Below are positions 1 to 9,860 of a DNA stretch of 64,000 bases, in pieces; positions within the stretch are counted from its first letter, which is position 1, and the number at the start of each line of letters is the position of its first letter. Below the pieces are notes generated by a model that did no database searches, was not told where the DNA came from, and saw only the letters and a program-made list of their open reading frames with translations. The stretch is from positions 525,144 through 589,143 of the forward strand of contig JACPJU010000001.1 of NCBI GenBank assembly GCA_016187385.1, given 5' to 3'. This DNA is from Candidatus Aenigmatarchaeota archaeon (GTDB lineage: Archaea > Aenigmatarchaeota > Aenigmatarchaeia > CG10238-14 > SCSR01). The position numbers and the translations under genes were made by a program.

Positions 1-4
1 GAAC

Positions 5-799
5 ATGGTAACTAAAATAATCGAGCATGAAAGGCCGAAGCTGAAGAACCCTCTTTTCATAGAAGGACTGCCGGGGATAGGACATGTCGGCAGGATTTCT
101 GCAGGATATCTGGTCGAAGAATTGAAGGCGAAAAAATTTGCAGACTTGATATCATCCCATTTCATGCATTATGTTCTATTGCAGCAGTCATCTTCTGTTC
201 ATGTGCTGAAAAATGAATTTTATTATCTGAGAAGAGGAGACAGGGACATTATAATTTTGATCGGAGACTCTCAAAGCATTGACCCTGAAGGCCATTATGA
301 AATCTCGCATGAGATACTTGATTATATAAAGAAACTGGGCGTGAAGGAGATGATAACCTTGGGTGGGTTGGGTGTGGGCGAGGCAAAGGAGAATCCGAAA
401 GTTGTAGGCGCTGTGAGCGATGATGACATGGTAGCCAAGTATAAGAAATACGGAATTGATTTCGATGCCGGAAATAAAGTCGGTACAATCATAGGAGCAT
501 CTGGATTGTTATTGGGGCTTGGTAAGTTTTACGGCATGAAAGGAATTTGTTTATTGGGAGAGACAGCAGGCTATCCTATTCTTCCGGATCCTAAGGCCGC
601 CGAACAAGTACTCAAGGTTCTGGTTAAGATACTCAATATAAAACTGGATACAAGCAAGCTTGGCAAGAGGGTGAAGGAAATGGAAGATTTCATCAAGAAG
701 ATCGAAGACATGCAAAGAAAGGCGATGGGCCAGATGATGCAGCAGCAGATGCCGAAGGGGAAGGAAGGCGGCAATGAAGAGCTGAGCTACATAGGTTGA
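5..799 (+). CDS. PAC2 family protein (proteasome assembly chaperone-like)
   Basis: 264 aa; 'LFIEGLPGIGHVGRISAGYLVEEL', typical of archaeal PAC2 proteins. Confidence 0.85.
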   Translation: MVTKIIEHERPKLKNPLFIEGLPGIGHVGRISAGYLVEELKAKKFADLISSHFMHYVLLQQSSSVHVLKNEFYYLRRGDRDIIILIGDSQSIDPEGHYEISHEILDYIKKLGVKEMITLGGLGVGEAKENPKVVGAVSDDDMVAKYKKYGIDFDAGNKVGTIIGASGLLLGLGKFYGMKGICLLGETAGYPILPDPKAAEQVLKVLVKILNIKLDTSKLGKRVKEMEDFIKKIEDMQRKAMGQMMQQQMPKGKEGGNEELSYIG

Positions 800-818
800 A
801 AGAAGTGATATATTAGAA

Positions 819-1112
819 CTAGATTCTAACTAACATTTTATACCCTTTACTTTCCATTGCTCCCGCAACTTTAACTACGTCGTCACGAGAAGATTTGTCA
901 TTAACTGCAAGTGAATATTCGCCATGTTCATTCGGATGTACGCTGACTATCGCAAGCGGGCATATCAACAATTTCCACCATGGTTCCCTTTTGTTCAATT
1001 CCATATCTTCACTAACATAAAGCCCCAGAGCAGAAGCAACTTCCTTTAAATCATTAAGATATGCTTTCTGTTGTTGCATTACTTGAGTGTAGGTGTCTAT
1101 TATACGTACCAT
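819..1112 (-). CDS. hypothetical protein, about 97 aa (start taken at MVRIIDTYTQ)
   Basis: ORF; the longer start at 1283 overlaps the opposite-strand ORF. Confidence 0.45.
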   Translation of the reverse strand: MVRIIDTYTQVMQQQKAYLNDLKEVASALGLYVSEDMELNKREPWWKLLICPLAIVSVHPNEHGEYSLAVNDKSSRDDVVKVAGAMESKGYKMLVRI

Positions 1113-1499
1113 GAATAAAAACTGTTTTTTTAAAGATTTAAAATTAACTTTCGAATAATATTCGTGCAAGTACGCAAAGCATTCCAAAATCCTGTCCTTG
1201 AAAAGGAACTTTCTAAACTTGGATTCATATACAGAAAAACAGACCGCACCCCTCAAAATAATTGCCATGAAGATAATTACCATTTTCCATCAATTGGAAG
1301 GCCGCCCTTGTCATTAGTAATAACTAGGACACCGAGTGAATTAGTGATTGTGGATTTGTATGAAAATCGCATTGGTTCCCAGAAACACATTGATGGAAAA
1401 TCCGGTCTCAACCAATTAAACGTGCCTTATTATTTACAACGCAAGCTGCAGGAACTAGGCTTTAAAACCTTAAAAACATTCTCTGACATAAGATATTTC

Positions 1500-2099
1500 A
1501 TGCCTACAAAACTTTTGATGCCACAGGAGGAGTATCTAGCCTCTGGCATCCACATAGGGATGAAACAGAAGACGGACCAAATGAAGGATTTCATCTATAA
1601 GATAAGGGAAGACGGGTTGGCTGTTTTGAATCTTGGCAAGATCGATGAGAGAATAAAGACCGCTGCGAAGTATCTGGCACGCACTGAGAAGATAATGATT
1701 GTCACACGGAAATCAATCGCATTCAGCTCGATTAAAAAGTTCGGCGAGATAATCAATGCAAATGTTGTCGCAGGAAGATTCATGCCCGGCACTTTGACGA
1801 ATCCAGCTTACAAACATTTTTTTGAAGCTAAGGTGCTGATGGTTGTTGATCCATTGACTGACATACAGGCCTTGAAGGAAGCTGTCAAAGCCCGCGTGCC
1901 TGTTATTGCCATCTGCGATACATTCAACGAAATAAAGGATATCGACTTGATTATACCCTCGAACAACAAAGGCAGGAAGTCCGTTGCGACAATTTTCTGG
2001 TTGCTTGCCAGGGAAATTCTGAAGGAAAGAGGAACGATAAAGTCCGACACAGATTTCAAGTACGAAATAAAAGATTTTGAAGGTTCTGAATCGGATTAA
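1500..2099 (+). CDS. rps2: 30S ribosomal protein S2, archaeal type
   Basis: 'LLMPQEEYLASGIHIGMKQKTDQMKDFIYKIREDGLAVLNLGKIDERI'; ORF is open upstream to GTG 1164 (see findings). Confidence 0.9.
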   Translation: MPTKLLMPQEEYLASGIHIGMKQKTDQMKDFIYKIREDGLAVLNLGKIDERIKTAAKYLARTEKIMIVTRKSIAFSSIKKFGEIINANVVAGRFMPGTLTNPAYKHFFEAKVLMVVDPLTDIQALKEAVKARVPVIAICDTFNEIKDIDLIIPSNNKGRKSVATIFWLLAREILKERGTIKSDTDFKYEIKDFEGSESD

Positions 2100-2195
2100 C
2101 TACATCCAAGTAATCTCATATCTTGATTATATAATTTTACAAAACAATAATCCATATTTAAACCGAATCTAAATTGTATCTGTTGGCCTCAAAAA

Positions 2196-2243
2196 CCACA
2201 ATATGTTGTGCTTAAATAAGCCCCAAAACACAATTATCTCTAT
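2196..2243 (+). promoter_or_regulatory. putative tandem NrdR boxes upstream of and overlapping the nrdR start
   Basis: ccacaatatgttgtgc (2196-2211) resembles ACACWATATATWGTGT; second half-conserved acacaattat starts 32 bp later (2228). Confidence 0.5.
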
Positions 2244-2691
2244 GATATGCCCATACTGCCAAAGTGAAGAAACAAGGGTCATTGACAAGCGACCAAGCGA
2301 TGACAAGACATTCAGAAGGCGCAGGGAATGCGAGAAATGCAATAAAAGATTCACAACATACGAGAGAATAGAGATCATACCTTTGACTATTGTCAAGAAG
2401 GACGGCCGCAGGGAAGATTTCGACAGGAACAAAGTAAGAATGGGGATAACAAAAGCCTGCGAAAAGAGACCGATAAGCCAAGAAAAGATAGAAAAGGCCG
2501 TAGGCGAAATAGAAAATGAATTGAGGAACATGGACACGACTGAGATAAGGTCCAAGGTAATTGGTGATATGGTGATGAACAAACTAAAGGATTTGGACGA
2601 GGTCGCTTACATCAGGTTTGCTTCTGTGTATAAAAAGTTCAGAGACATAGAGTCTTTTGAAAAGGAATTGAAGGAACTTAAACGAGGATGA
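2242..2691 (+). CDS. nrdR: transcriptional repressor NrdR (Zn ribbon plus ATP-cone)
   Basis: 'MICPYCQSEETRVIDKRPSDD...RRRRECEKCNKRFTTYERIE'; start by family convention. Confidence 0.9.
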   Translation: MICPYCQSEETRVIDKRPSDDKTFRRRRECEKCNKRFTTYERIEIIPLTIVKKDGRREDFDRNKVRMGITKACEKRPISQEKIEKAVGEIENELRNMDTTEIRSKVIGDMVMNKLKDLDEVAYIRFASVYKKFRDIESFEKELKELKRG

Positions 2692-5600
2692 GAATGGACG
2701 GTCTTGATCAACGAGTTCAATTGGTCGGCGAGCAGAAAGGATTGAAGATACCAAGATTGTTCACACAAGAAGGGCAAAATGTTTATGATACTTGCGAATG
2801 GGATAAAAGGACGTCACTGATCAAAAATCCAGATGGTACGATTGTTTTTCAGATGAACAACGTCGAAGTCCCGAAATTCTGGTCTCAGACCGCGTTGGAT
2901 ATTCTCGCGCAGAAATATTTCAGGAAGCGAGGCGTGCCTCAGTTCGATGTTAATGGGGATCCTATTTTGGATGCGAACGGTCAGCAAGTTCTCGGCAGCG
3001 AGGTCTCTTTGAAACAAGTCGTGCACAGACTTGCCGGGTGCTGGGCATGGTGGGGCAAGAAATACAATTATTTTGCAACAGACGAAGACGCCAAAGCGTT
3101 TTACGACGAGATTGCTTTTATGCTGTTGCACCAGTTTGCGTCACCGAATTCCCCTCAATGGTTCAATACTGGACTGCATTTTGCTTATGGAATTTCAGGA
3201 CCGCCGCAGGGGCACTGGCATGTTGATACGGATACAAAAGAATTGAAACAATCACAGGATGCTTATTCTCATCCGCAATGTCATGCGTGCTTTATCCAAT
3301 CTGTAAAGGACGAACTGATCAATGACGGCGGTATTCTGGATTTGGCGGTCAGGGAAGCAAGAATTTTCAAATACGGCTCAGGAACAGGAACCAACTTTTC
3401 AACTCTAAGATCAAAAGGCGAGCCGTTGTCTGGGGGAGGAACTTCCAGTGGAGTAATGTCGTTCTTGAAAATTTATGATACGGTTGCAGGTTCGATAAAA
3501 TCCGGCGGAACAACAAGACGTGCAGCCAAAATGGTTCTTTTGAATGTGGATCATCCCGAGATAGAAGCTTTCATAAGATGGAAAGCTAACGAAGAGAAAA
3601 AGTTTGCGGCGTTGGTAGGCACTGGTCTTGTTGATGGCTATAATGTGGAATCTGCTGGCGAACATGTATTCGGCCAGAATTCCAACAATTCGGTTCGCAT
3701 TACAGACGAATTTATGAAGTCTGTTGCCGAGGACAAGAATTGGAACTTGACATGGAGGACAGATGGAAGAGTTATCAAGACAGTCAAGGCACGACATTTA
3801 TGGGATACGATTGCACAGTCTGCATGGGAGTGCGCCGATCCCGGCCTGCAGTTCGACACAACATACAATGACTGGCACACTTCACCTGCTTCCGGAAGAA
3901 TTAACGCGACCAACCCTTGTAGCGAATTTGCATATTTGGACAATTCCGCATGCAACCTTGCATCATTGAATCTAAGGAAATTCTTGAATGGAACCTTTAA
4001 TGTCGATATGTTTAAACATGCCAGTCGGTTGTGGACTATAGTTTTGGAAATTTCTGTTTTGATGGCGCAGCTTCCGTCCAAGGAAATCGCCGATGTAACT
4101 TATAGAACAAGAAGCCTCGGTTTGGGGTACACGAATCTTGGCTCGGTGCTGATGCATCTTGGAATCCCATATGATTCTGATAAAGCAAGAAACATTGCAG
4201 CAGCTGTAACAGCTGTAATGACTGGCGAGAGTTATGCAACATCTGCAGAGATGGCTAGTGTTCTGGGTCCGTTCGGCGAGTTTGATAAAAATAGAGAACA
4301 CATGTTGCGAGTGATCAGGAACCACAGGAGAGCTGTGTACAATGCGCCGAAGGAAGAATATGAAGAATTGAATACAATGCCTGTCGCTATCGATCATGAG
4401 AAATGTCCTGACTATCTGCTTAAAGCTGCGATAGAAAGCTGGGACAGGGCTCTGTTGTGGGGCGAAAGGTTTGGATACAGGAATGCACAATCAACTTTGA
4501 TTGCACCTACTGGGACTATTAGTTTTGTTATGGACGCGGATACGACAGGCATAGAGCCGGATTTTGCTTTGGTAAAATTCAAAAAGCTCGTCGGCGGGGG
4601 TTATTTCAAGATCATCAACCAGACAGTCGAACCTGCGCTGAGGAATCTCGGTTATGCAGATGATGAAATAAAAAGCGTAATCAAATACCTTCTCGGGAGC
4701 AATACATTTGAAGGTGTGCCTTACATTAACACATTTACGCTGAAGAGAAAAGGATTTGTCGATACTGATCTTGAGAAGATGCAAAAATTATTGCCGGGTT
4801 CATTGGATCTTTCTTTTGTCTTCAATATCAACACCCTCGGTAAAGAATGCGTCGAAAGACTCGGGTTCAAAGAGCATCAATACTCGTCGCCGAATTTCAG
4901 TCTGCTGAAATCACTGGGATTCAGGGACGATGAGATAGAAGCCGCAAATGAGTTCATATGCGGGACGCAGACAATAGAGGGGGCTCCACATTTGAAGACA
5001 GAGCATTATCCTATTTTCGACTGCGCGAACAAATGCGGGAGGAAAGGCGTCAGATATATTGACTATATGGCGCATGTGAAGATGATGTCGGTTGTTCAAC
5101 CATTTTTATCGGGCAGCATAAGCAAGACCATCAACATGCCAAATCATGCAACTGTGGAAGAGATTGAGAATGTCTACATGGAATCATGGAAGCTCGGATT
5201 GAAATCTGTTGCATTGTACCGTGATGGTAGCAAGGTCATCCAGCCGTTGGCTGTGTTCAGGGAAAAGAAGGAAGAACCGAGGCCGACAAGGAGAAGGATG
5301 CCGGCAGAGAGAACTGCCATAACGCACAAGTTCAGGGTCGGCAATCAGGAAGGTTATTTGCATGTTGGATTGTTTGAGGAGGGCGTGCCCGGCGAGCTTT
5401 TCATCAAGATGGCAAAACAGGGAAGCACTCTCGCAGGATTGATGGATTCTTTTGCATTGGCCATATCAATAGGATTACAATATGGCGTGCCGTTGAAGGT
5501 TTGGGTCAGCAAGTACATAAACAACAGGTTCGAGCCGATGGGATGGACTGATAACCCAGACATACCTGTGGCAAAGTCAGTCATGGATTACATATTCAAA

Positions 5601-5870
5601 TGGATGGCGTTCAAGTTCCTGCCGAAGGAGGATTTGAAAGAACTGGGGCTGTTGAACGGGGAGAAGATAATTGTCACAGGCGATACTGCTGAGGATGTAG
5701 ACAGCCAGAACAGGGAAGTTGCTTCATTATCCCAGTTTGTGAAGATGGACGACAGGAAAAGTTACATGGAAGGCGACGAGCCTACGTGCCACGAGTGCGG
5801 GAGCATGATGATAAGAAGCGGTTCTTGTTATGTCTGTACTGGATGCGGGGCGACTAGCGGATGTTCTTAA
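2688..5870 (+). CDS. nrdJ: adenosylcobalamin-dependent (class II) ribonucleotide reductase
   Basis: 1060 aa; RNR motifs 'NATNPCSEFAYLDNSACNLASLNL', TSCPD-like C-terminal region, Cys-rich tail 'GSCYVCTGCGATSGCS'. Confidence 0.92.
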   Translation: MRMDGLDQRVQLVGEQKGLKIPRLFTQEGQNVYDTCEWDKRTSLIKNPDGTIVFQMNNVEVPKFWSQTALDILAQKYFRKRGVPQFDVNGDPILDANGQQVLGSEVSLKQVVHRLAGCWAWWGKKYNYFATDEDAKAFYDEIAFMLLHQFASPNSPQWFNTGLHFAYGISGPPQGHWHVDTDTKELKQSQDAYSHPQCHACFIQSVKDELINDGGILDLAVREARIFKYGSGTGTNFSTLRSKGEPLSGGGTSSGVMSFLKIYDTVAGSIKSGGTTRRAAKMVLLNVDHPEIEAFIRWKANEEKKFAALVGTGLVDGYNVESAGEHVFGQNSNNSVRITDEFMKSVAEDKNWNLTWRTDGRVIKTVKARHLWDTIAQSAWECADPGLQFDTTYNDWHTSPASGRINATNPCSEFAYLDNSACNLASLNLRKFLNGTFNVDMFKHASRLWTIVLEISVLMAQLPSKEIADVTYRTRSLGLGYTNLGSVLMHLGIPYDSDKARNIAAAVTAVMTGESYATSAEMASVLGPFGEFDKNREHMLRVIRNHRRAVYNAPKEEYEELNTMPVAIDHEKCPDYLLKAAIESWDRALLWGERFGYRNAQSTLIAPTGTISFVMDADTTGIEPDFALVKFKKLVGGGYFKIINQTVEPALRNLGYADDEIKSVIKYLLGSNTFEGVPYINTFTLKRKGFVDTDLEKMQKLLPGSLDLSFVFNINTLGKECVERLGFKEHQYSSPNFSLLKSLGFRDDEIEAANEFICGTQTIEGAPHLKTEHYPIFDCANKCGRKGVRYIDYMAHVKMMSVVQPFLSGSISKTINMPNHATVEEIENVYMESWKLGLKSVALYRDGSKVIQPLAVFREKKEEPRPTRRRMPAERTAITHKFRVGNQEGYLHVGLFEEGVPGELFIKMAKQGSTLAGLMDSFALAISIGLQYGVPLKVWVSKYINNRFEPMGWTDNPDIPVAKSVMDYIFKWMAFKFLPKEDLKELGLLNGEKIIVTGDTAEDVDSQNREVASLSQFVKMDDRKSYMEGDEPTCHECGSMMIRSGSCYVCTGCGATSGCS

Positions 5871-5974
5871 CTATTATTCAGGTTTATCTAATAGCATGTT
5901 CCTGCTACAACTGAACCTACCAGACTAAATCTTTATATGTATATCTTTTTAATATTTGTATATACGCTGGTCAG

Positions 5975-6241
5975 ATGTGGTACAGAGATGAGTTCCTGAA
6001 TTATTGGTGGAACGATAAGAAACTGTATATGGCCTTGCATGCATTGGATGAGCTGGAAGAATTTGATAAAACAATAGATTTCATATGCGAAATATTAGAG
6101 AAGGGTGAACATAAGCTGGAGTCAAAGGGGGAACAAAAGATGATTGCGAAACTAAAAGTTGGTAAAATGATTTGGGAGACAGCATATAGGATAACTGGTA
6201 ATACTTGTACAATAATACATTTTGGAGTGAAAAGAGTATGA
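5975..6241 (+). CDS. putative toxin, DUF4258/BrnT-like
   Basis: 88 aa; 'HALDELEEFDKTIDFICEILEKGEHK...VGKMIWETAYRITGNTCTIIHFGVKRV'; adjacent to a YgiT-like antitoxin. Confidence 0.5.
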   Translation: MWYRDEFLNYWWNDKKLYMALHALDELEEFDKTIDFICEILEKGEHKLESKGEQKMIAKLKVGKMIWETAYRITGNTCTIIHFGVKRV

Positions 6242-6585
6242 TGTCAAAACTTAAGCTGTTGCTGAGGACACAAGAGAAGAAAGAATTGTCTACATGCCCT
6301 ATATGCCAATCCGGTTTAGAAGAAACTACGGTTGTTCGTAAGGGAATTAAATTGCATGGGTTCAAGTGTAAGAAATGTGGAGAGATAGTGTTCCCGTCAT
6401 CTGAGGTGTTTAAATATGAAATATTATCAGGAAAGAAAAATGTGAGGGAGGTTAGAAGAGTGGGCAACTCAATTGTTATAGGACTACCAAAAGCTTTAGC
6501 AGAGGAAGTTGGAATTAAATCTGGCGATCTAGCGTATTTTGAAGGTAAGGGTAAAGAGATTAGAGTTGATATATTCAAAAAGTAA
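6238..6585 (+). CDS. YgiT-type zinc finger plus AbrB/SpoVT domain antitoxin
   Basis: 'CPICQSGLEETTVVRKGIKLHGFKCKKCGEIVFPS' then 'VREVRRVGNSIVIGLPKALAEEVGIKSGDLAYFEG'. Confidence 0.7.
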   Translation: MMSKLKLLLRTQEKKELSTCPICQSGLEETTVVRKGIKLHGFKCKKCGEIVFPSSEVFKYEILSGKKNVREVRRVGNSIVIGLPKALAEEVGIKSGDLAYFEGKGKEIRVDIFKK

Positions 6586-6595
6586 GGTAGCTGTT

Positions 6596-6649
6596 AGAAG
6601 CGGTTCCTGTTATGTTTGCACTGGCTGCGGGAGCACTAGCGGGTGTTCT
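6596..6649 (+). pseudogene. remnant second copy of nrdJ 3' end
   Basis: encodes RSGSCYVCTGCGSTSGCS (17/18 aa, 46/54 nt identical to nrdJ 5814-5867); native stop absent. Confidence 0.9.
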
Positions 6650-6655
6650 AAACGT

Positions 6656-7702
6656 TCAAAGAGACTCATTATTAATATGTGGTCTATAGTTTCTTTTTTG
6701 ACGTGTTCTGATAATGACCCCATTTCTCCTATCCCTAAACACAAATGGGTACCCTGAATCGTCTCCTTTTTCTCTATACATTCTTTCAGCTTCTTGTAAA
6801 GACTTGAGGGCATACTTATCTGCTTCCCATTCATCGCGAGTTAGAAAATGTAATATTTCATGTCTTAAAATTATACTCAGACGTTGCCCCTGATCATATG
6901 TTTTTTTTCTCTTGAGGTTTAAATACCCTGGAGATTCTGCTTGTTCCAAATCTATATCAGGAAATGCAGGTAAATCGTTTCGACTATGTAGTTCTCTACC
7001 TGTGGATAGTACATTGGAACCAGTTGCAACAAGAACATAGTACTCCATTTTTAGTTTCCCGTTTGGAAGATGCCTTTCAGCTGAAACGAACTGTCCATTG
7101 AAACTACTTTCTGAAGATTCTTTTATCAAGAGGTCCCTTACATAATCAATAGGTATTTTTTTATATTCATCAGGCGTAAGGACATGATTATCAAAAAGGA
7201 AGAAATTAAGTGTTGTCTCTACAATCTCATCTCCTTTAGAACCATACCTTTTGCTTTTGATTAAATCTTCTTTAGATCTTCTTATACCGGGAAATTCTAA
7301 TGCTCCTTTTCGTAGGTAAAATTCATAATCGCTTAGATTTGTAATAGTTATGCCAAGTTCCTTTAACTCTTGATCAGTCAATATATCTCCTGGTAGCTCT
7401 CTTAAAGGTGTAGGCGTTGGTGTAGATGTTTGGGTTGGTGTACTAGTTGATGTAGGAATTTGAGTATAAGTCTTGGTTGGTGTTGAAATCGCTATTTGGG
7501 TAGGTGTAACATAAGGAGTTGTAACTTTCACAGTATATGGGCTAGGTTGATTATGTATAGATTCGGTTCTACCAGACCTACAACCTAAGGGTAATAATAA
7601 AGATAATAGCAATGTTCCTGTTGCTGCTTTGTATCCAATAGATTTTAAAAAATTTGATTCATAACTAGCTTTTCTGATAAAGTCTCTATCCATATTACTC
7701 AT
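6656..7702 (-). CDS. putative lipoprotein with Thr/Pro-rich linker and HExxH (zincin-like) motif
   Basis: N-terminal hydrophobic segment with 'LLLPLGC'; 'PTQTSTPTPTP'; 'RHEILHFLTRDEWEADKYAL'. Confidence 0.6.
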   Translation of the reverse strand: MSNMDRDFIRKASYESNFLKSIGYKAATGTLLLSLLLPLGCRSGRTESIHNQPSPYTVKVTTPYVTPTQIAISTPTKTYTQIPTSTSTPTQTSTPTPTPLRELPGDILTDQELKELGITITNLSDYEFYLRKGALEFPGIRRSKEDLIKSKRYGSKGDEIVETTLNFFLFDNHVLTPDEYKKIPIDYVRDLLIKESSESSFNGQFVSAERHLPNGKLKMEYYVLVATGSNVLSTGRELHSRNDLPAFPDIDLEQAESPGYLNLKRKKTYDQGQRLSIILRHEILHFLTRDEWEADKYALKSLQEAERMYREKGDDSGYPFVFRDRRNGVIIRTRQKRNYRPHINNESL

Positions 7703-7858
7703 CCCTTCTCACCTAAAACTTTCCTGACAGAATATTCAATAAAATGAGACCTGTTCCTAAATAGATTTCCGTCTAGCTTTCCGTCTATTTTTCTGACAGT
7801 CTTTTCATCCATTGATATGCTTATTTTTTGTTTCATCTTACCACAATTTTCTGATTAG

Positions 7859-8485
7859 TTATTGAATTCCTGTTCTAGAATCTCTATCTTCAATTTCGCT
7901 TCTGTATAAAAGCTCTCTTTCAGGATGCTTGTCAAAATATCCTCTGAATAGCTTTCTACCAAGATTTCTTTCCCATGTCTCGTAAAATGATTCTCCACCA
8001 CGCTTGGCCCAGAATCTTGCCGCACGTCCGCCGACATATCCAAGCGCAAGCATAGTCCCTGCAGCTGCAGCGGTTTCTACTGGCTTGTCCAGGACATTAT
8101 TGGCCAAATTCACTCCCGCATGCCATATACTGTTGTAATCAATTTCCCTAACAACATCATAGACTTGTTTCGCGCCTTCAGCACCCCTTGTTAAAGCTTC
8201 ATATGCTTCTCTTAGTTGCAAGTGTTTAAGATAGTCCAAAGCGTTGCCTGTTTCAGCACCAGCCTTTTCAATTCCAGTATCAATGCGTCTCACCTTGTCG
8301 AGATCTTTTATGATGTGAGGAACATTGTAAATAAAATTAGGCGCAGTTAGAATACCGTCTTTAACCTTTCCAAGATAGCCATTGCCGTCTCCAAAAAGAA
8401 CACCAGCCGCACCCGCTTGCCCGGCTAATCTTATAGCATGTGACCCTACATAACCCAATGCTCTGCGTCCAATTTCGTATGACAT
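7859..8485 (-). CDS. hypothetical protein, 208 aa
   Basis: long ORF on minus strand. Confidence 0.5.
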   Translation of the reverse strand: MSYEIGRRALGYVGSHAIRLAGQAGAAGVLFGDGNGYLGKVKDGILTAPNFIYNVPHIIKDLDKVRRIDTGIEKAGAETGNALDYLKHLQLREAYEALTRGAEGAKQVYDVVREIDYNSIWHAGVNLANNVLDKPVETAAAAGTMLALGYVGGRAARFWAKRGGESFYETWERNLGRKLFRGYFDKHPERELLYRSEIEDRDSRTGIQ

Positions 8486-8626
8486 AAACTATCATTTATT
8501 ACTACCAAGTAATAAGAATTACTACCATTTTAGGTTATTTAAAGATTTGTACATTTTACTATATAATAGTAGTGACATAAACAGTGGGCTTTATAAAGTT
8601 ATGTTATTCATAGTTAATAGATTGAT

Positions 8627-9619
8627 ATGCGTATATACGATTATCTTAATCCAAGAAACATTTTCCGTGGTTTAGCAACATTAGCTCTTTATACAATGCT
8701 TGTTGCATGTAGTGGGGATACTGATAGTAAAAAACCGCCAAGTTATACAGCAACACCTTCAAGTAGAAGCTATGCTACACGAACTATCGCTACTCCTACA
8801 CCTGTACTTTTCCCGGCTTATAGGTCTGATGCTAGACCTGAAGCAGACCACGTGGTTGTAACAGACAGTGGTTCGGTAATTGTGACGGTAAATTTCCTAG
8901 GTTATCCTGTAGATGCGAAAGATAGAGCCAATCATACTCTTAACCCTCCTGCAATTACTCCTGTACCTCTTAAAGAAGTGCCGCCTGTAACTAGGGAGGT
9001 AATTGATTTATATGGACACAGTAGAGAGTTGAATATTCTTAGCCTCTTACGGCAATTACAAGATGTGACTGGAGATGGTGTTAGAGATTTCATTATAGAA
9101 TATGATGAACCAAAGAAAGGACCAGTTTTAGAAATCATTGACGGAGATAATTATAGGACGCTGTTCCGTGGGAGCGATTCTGACGATCGAGATGTACACT
9201 ACAGTTTTAACAGTTTTGATATTGAAAATGGAGCAATTGGGATTGGCAATAAAGACGGTACAGTTATCAGAACTGTTCCTATGGTCTTACGCGAAAACGA
9301 AAAAAATAAATGTCGATATCCTTATCCGTATACTGATTCAGTCAGAACAGTCTATAAATATCAGAATGGAAGCTATGTGCCTGTGGGAGAAGAATGGATG
9401 TTTTGTGTTGGAAATGAACCTTTATCTGTTGAAGAAATTTCTAACCTCTATCCAAATGTCGGAAGTGTTCCGATACGCGTGAAGATGCAATATAAACCCG
9501 AATGGGCTAAAAATATATCAGAAAATTGCACTGTGAAATTTGCGTATGATCCCACTTCTGATAGGTCATTTCCTGCTGGTAGCAAGTTTCAGTTAGAGAA
9601 TGACACATGTTGGAAGTAG
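8627..9619 (+). CDS. putative lipoprotein, Thr/Pro-rich linker
   Basis: 'LATLALYTMLVACSGD' then 'TATPSSRSYATRTIATPTP'. Confidence 0.6.
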   Translation: MRIYDYLNPRNIFRGLATLALYTMLVACSGDTDSKKPPSYTATPSSRSYATRTIATPTPVLFPAYRSDARPEADHVVVTDSGSVIVTVNFLGYPVDAKDRANHTLNPPAITPVPLKEVPPVTREVIDLYGHSRELNILSLLRQLQDVTGDGVRDFIIEYDEPKKGPVLEIIDGDNYRTLFRGSDSDDRDVHYSFNSFDIENGAIGIGNKDGTVIRTVPMVLRENEKNKCRYPYPYTDSVRTVYKYQNGSYVPVGEEWMFCVGNEPLSVEEISNLYPNVGSVPIRVKMQYKPEWAKNISENCTVKFAYDPTSDRSFPAGSKFQLENDTCWK

Positions 9620-9779
9620 TCTATATTAGACTTCATTAAGAATGTACGGAACCGTTTACTTTACCTTCTATAACGACCACTATCTTATTTGGTCTAATGA
9701 CGAAAGACTGAAGGCACAAACTAAAGTGAATATACTGAACACAGAGAATGTAGCTAAGCTTGCAGGTATCATTTAACTT

Positions 9780-9821
9780 TCAGTCAACAGCAACGTTCAC
9801 CCCGAAAACTAAGCTAATGCA
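9780..9821 (-). pseudogene. remnant second copy of VIT-family gene 3' end
   Basis: minus strand reads ISLVFGVNVAVD* versus intact gene LGNLFGTNVAAVG*; similarity continues past the stop (ctttcagtcaacagcaacg / ctttatcccacagcagcg). Confidence 0.65.
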
Positions 9822-9860
9822 GTATATGTATTTATATGTATTTTCACACAATATGAAAAT

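Noticed and set aside
1470-1500. Possible fifth 3'-end remnant: PAC2 tail LSYIG* versus FSDIRY just before S2
   Set aside because: Only about 8/18 nt and 2-3 residues match; not distinguishable from chance by eye.
3031-5584. Many alternative-frame and antisense ORFs over nrdJ
   Set aside because: Embedded in a clearly coding gene; no family motifs; shadow ORFs.
7380-7560. Low-complexity repeat in the lipoprotein gene (ggtgtaggcgttggtgtagatgtttgggttggtgt)
   Set aside because: Explained by the Thr/Pro-rich coding linker; not a CRISPR or tandem regulatory array.
9642-9776. 44-aa ORF MYGTVYFTFYNDHYLIWSNDERLKA..., loosely resembling the 5975 toxin N-terminus (WYRDEFLNYWWNDKKL)
   Set aside because: Short match with no supporting partner gene; possibly a decayed toxin but unsupported.
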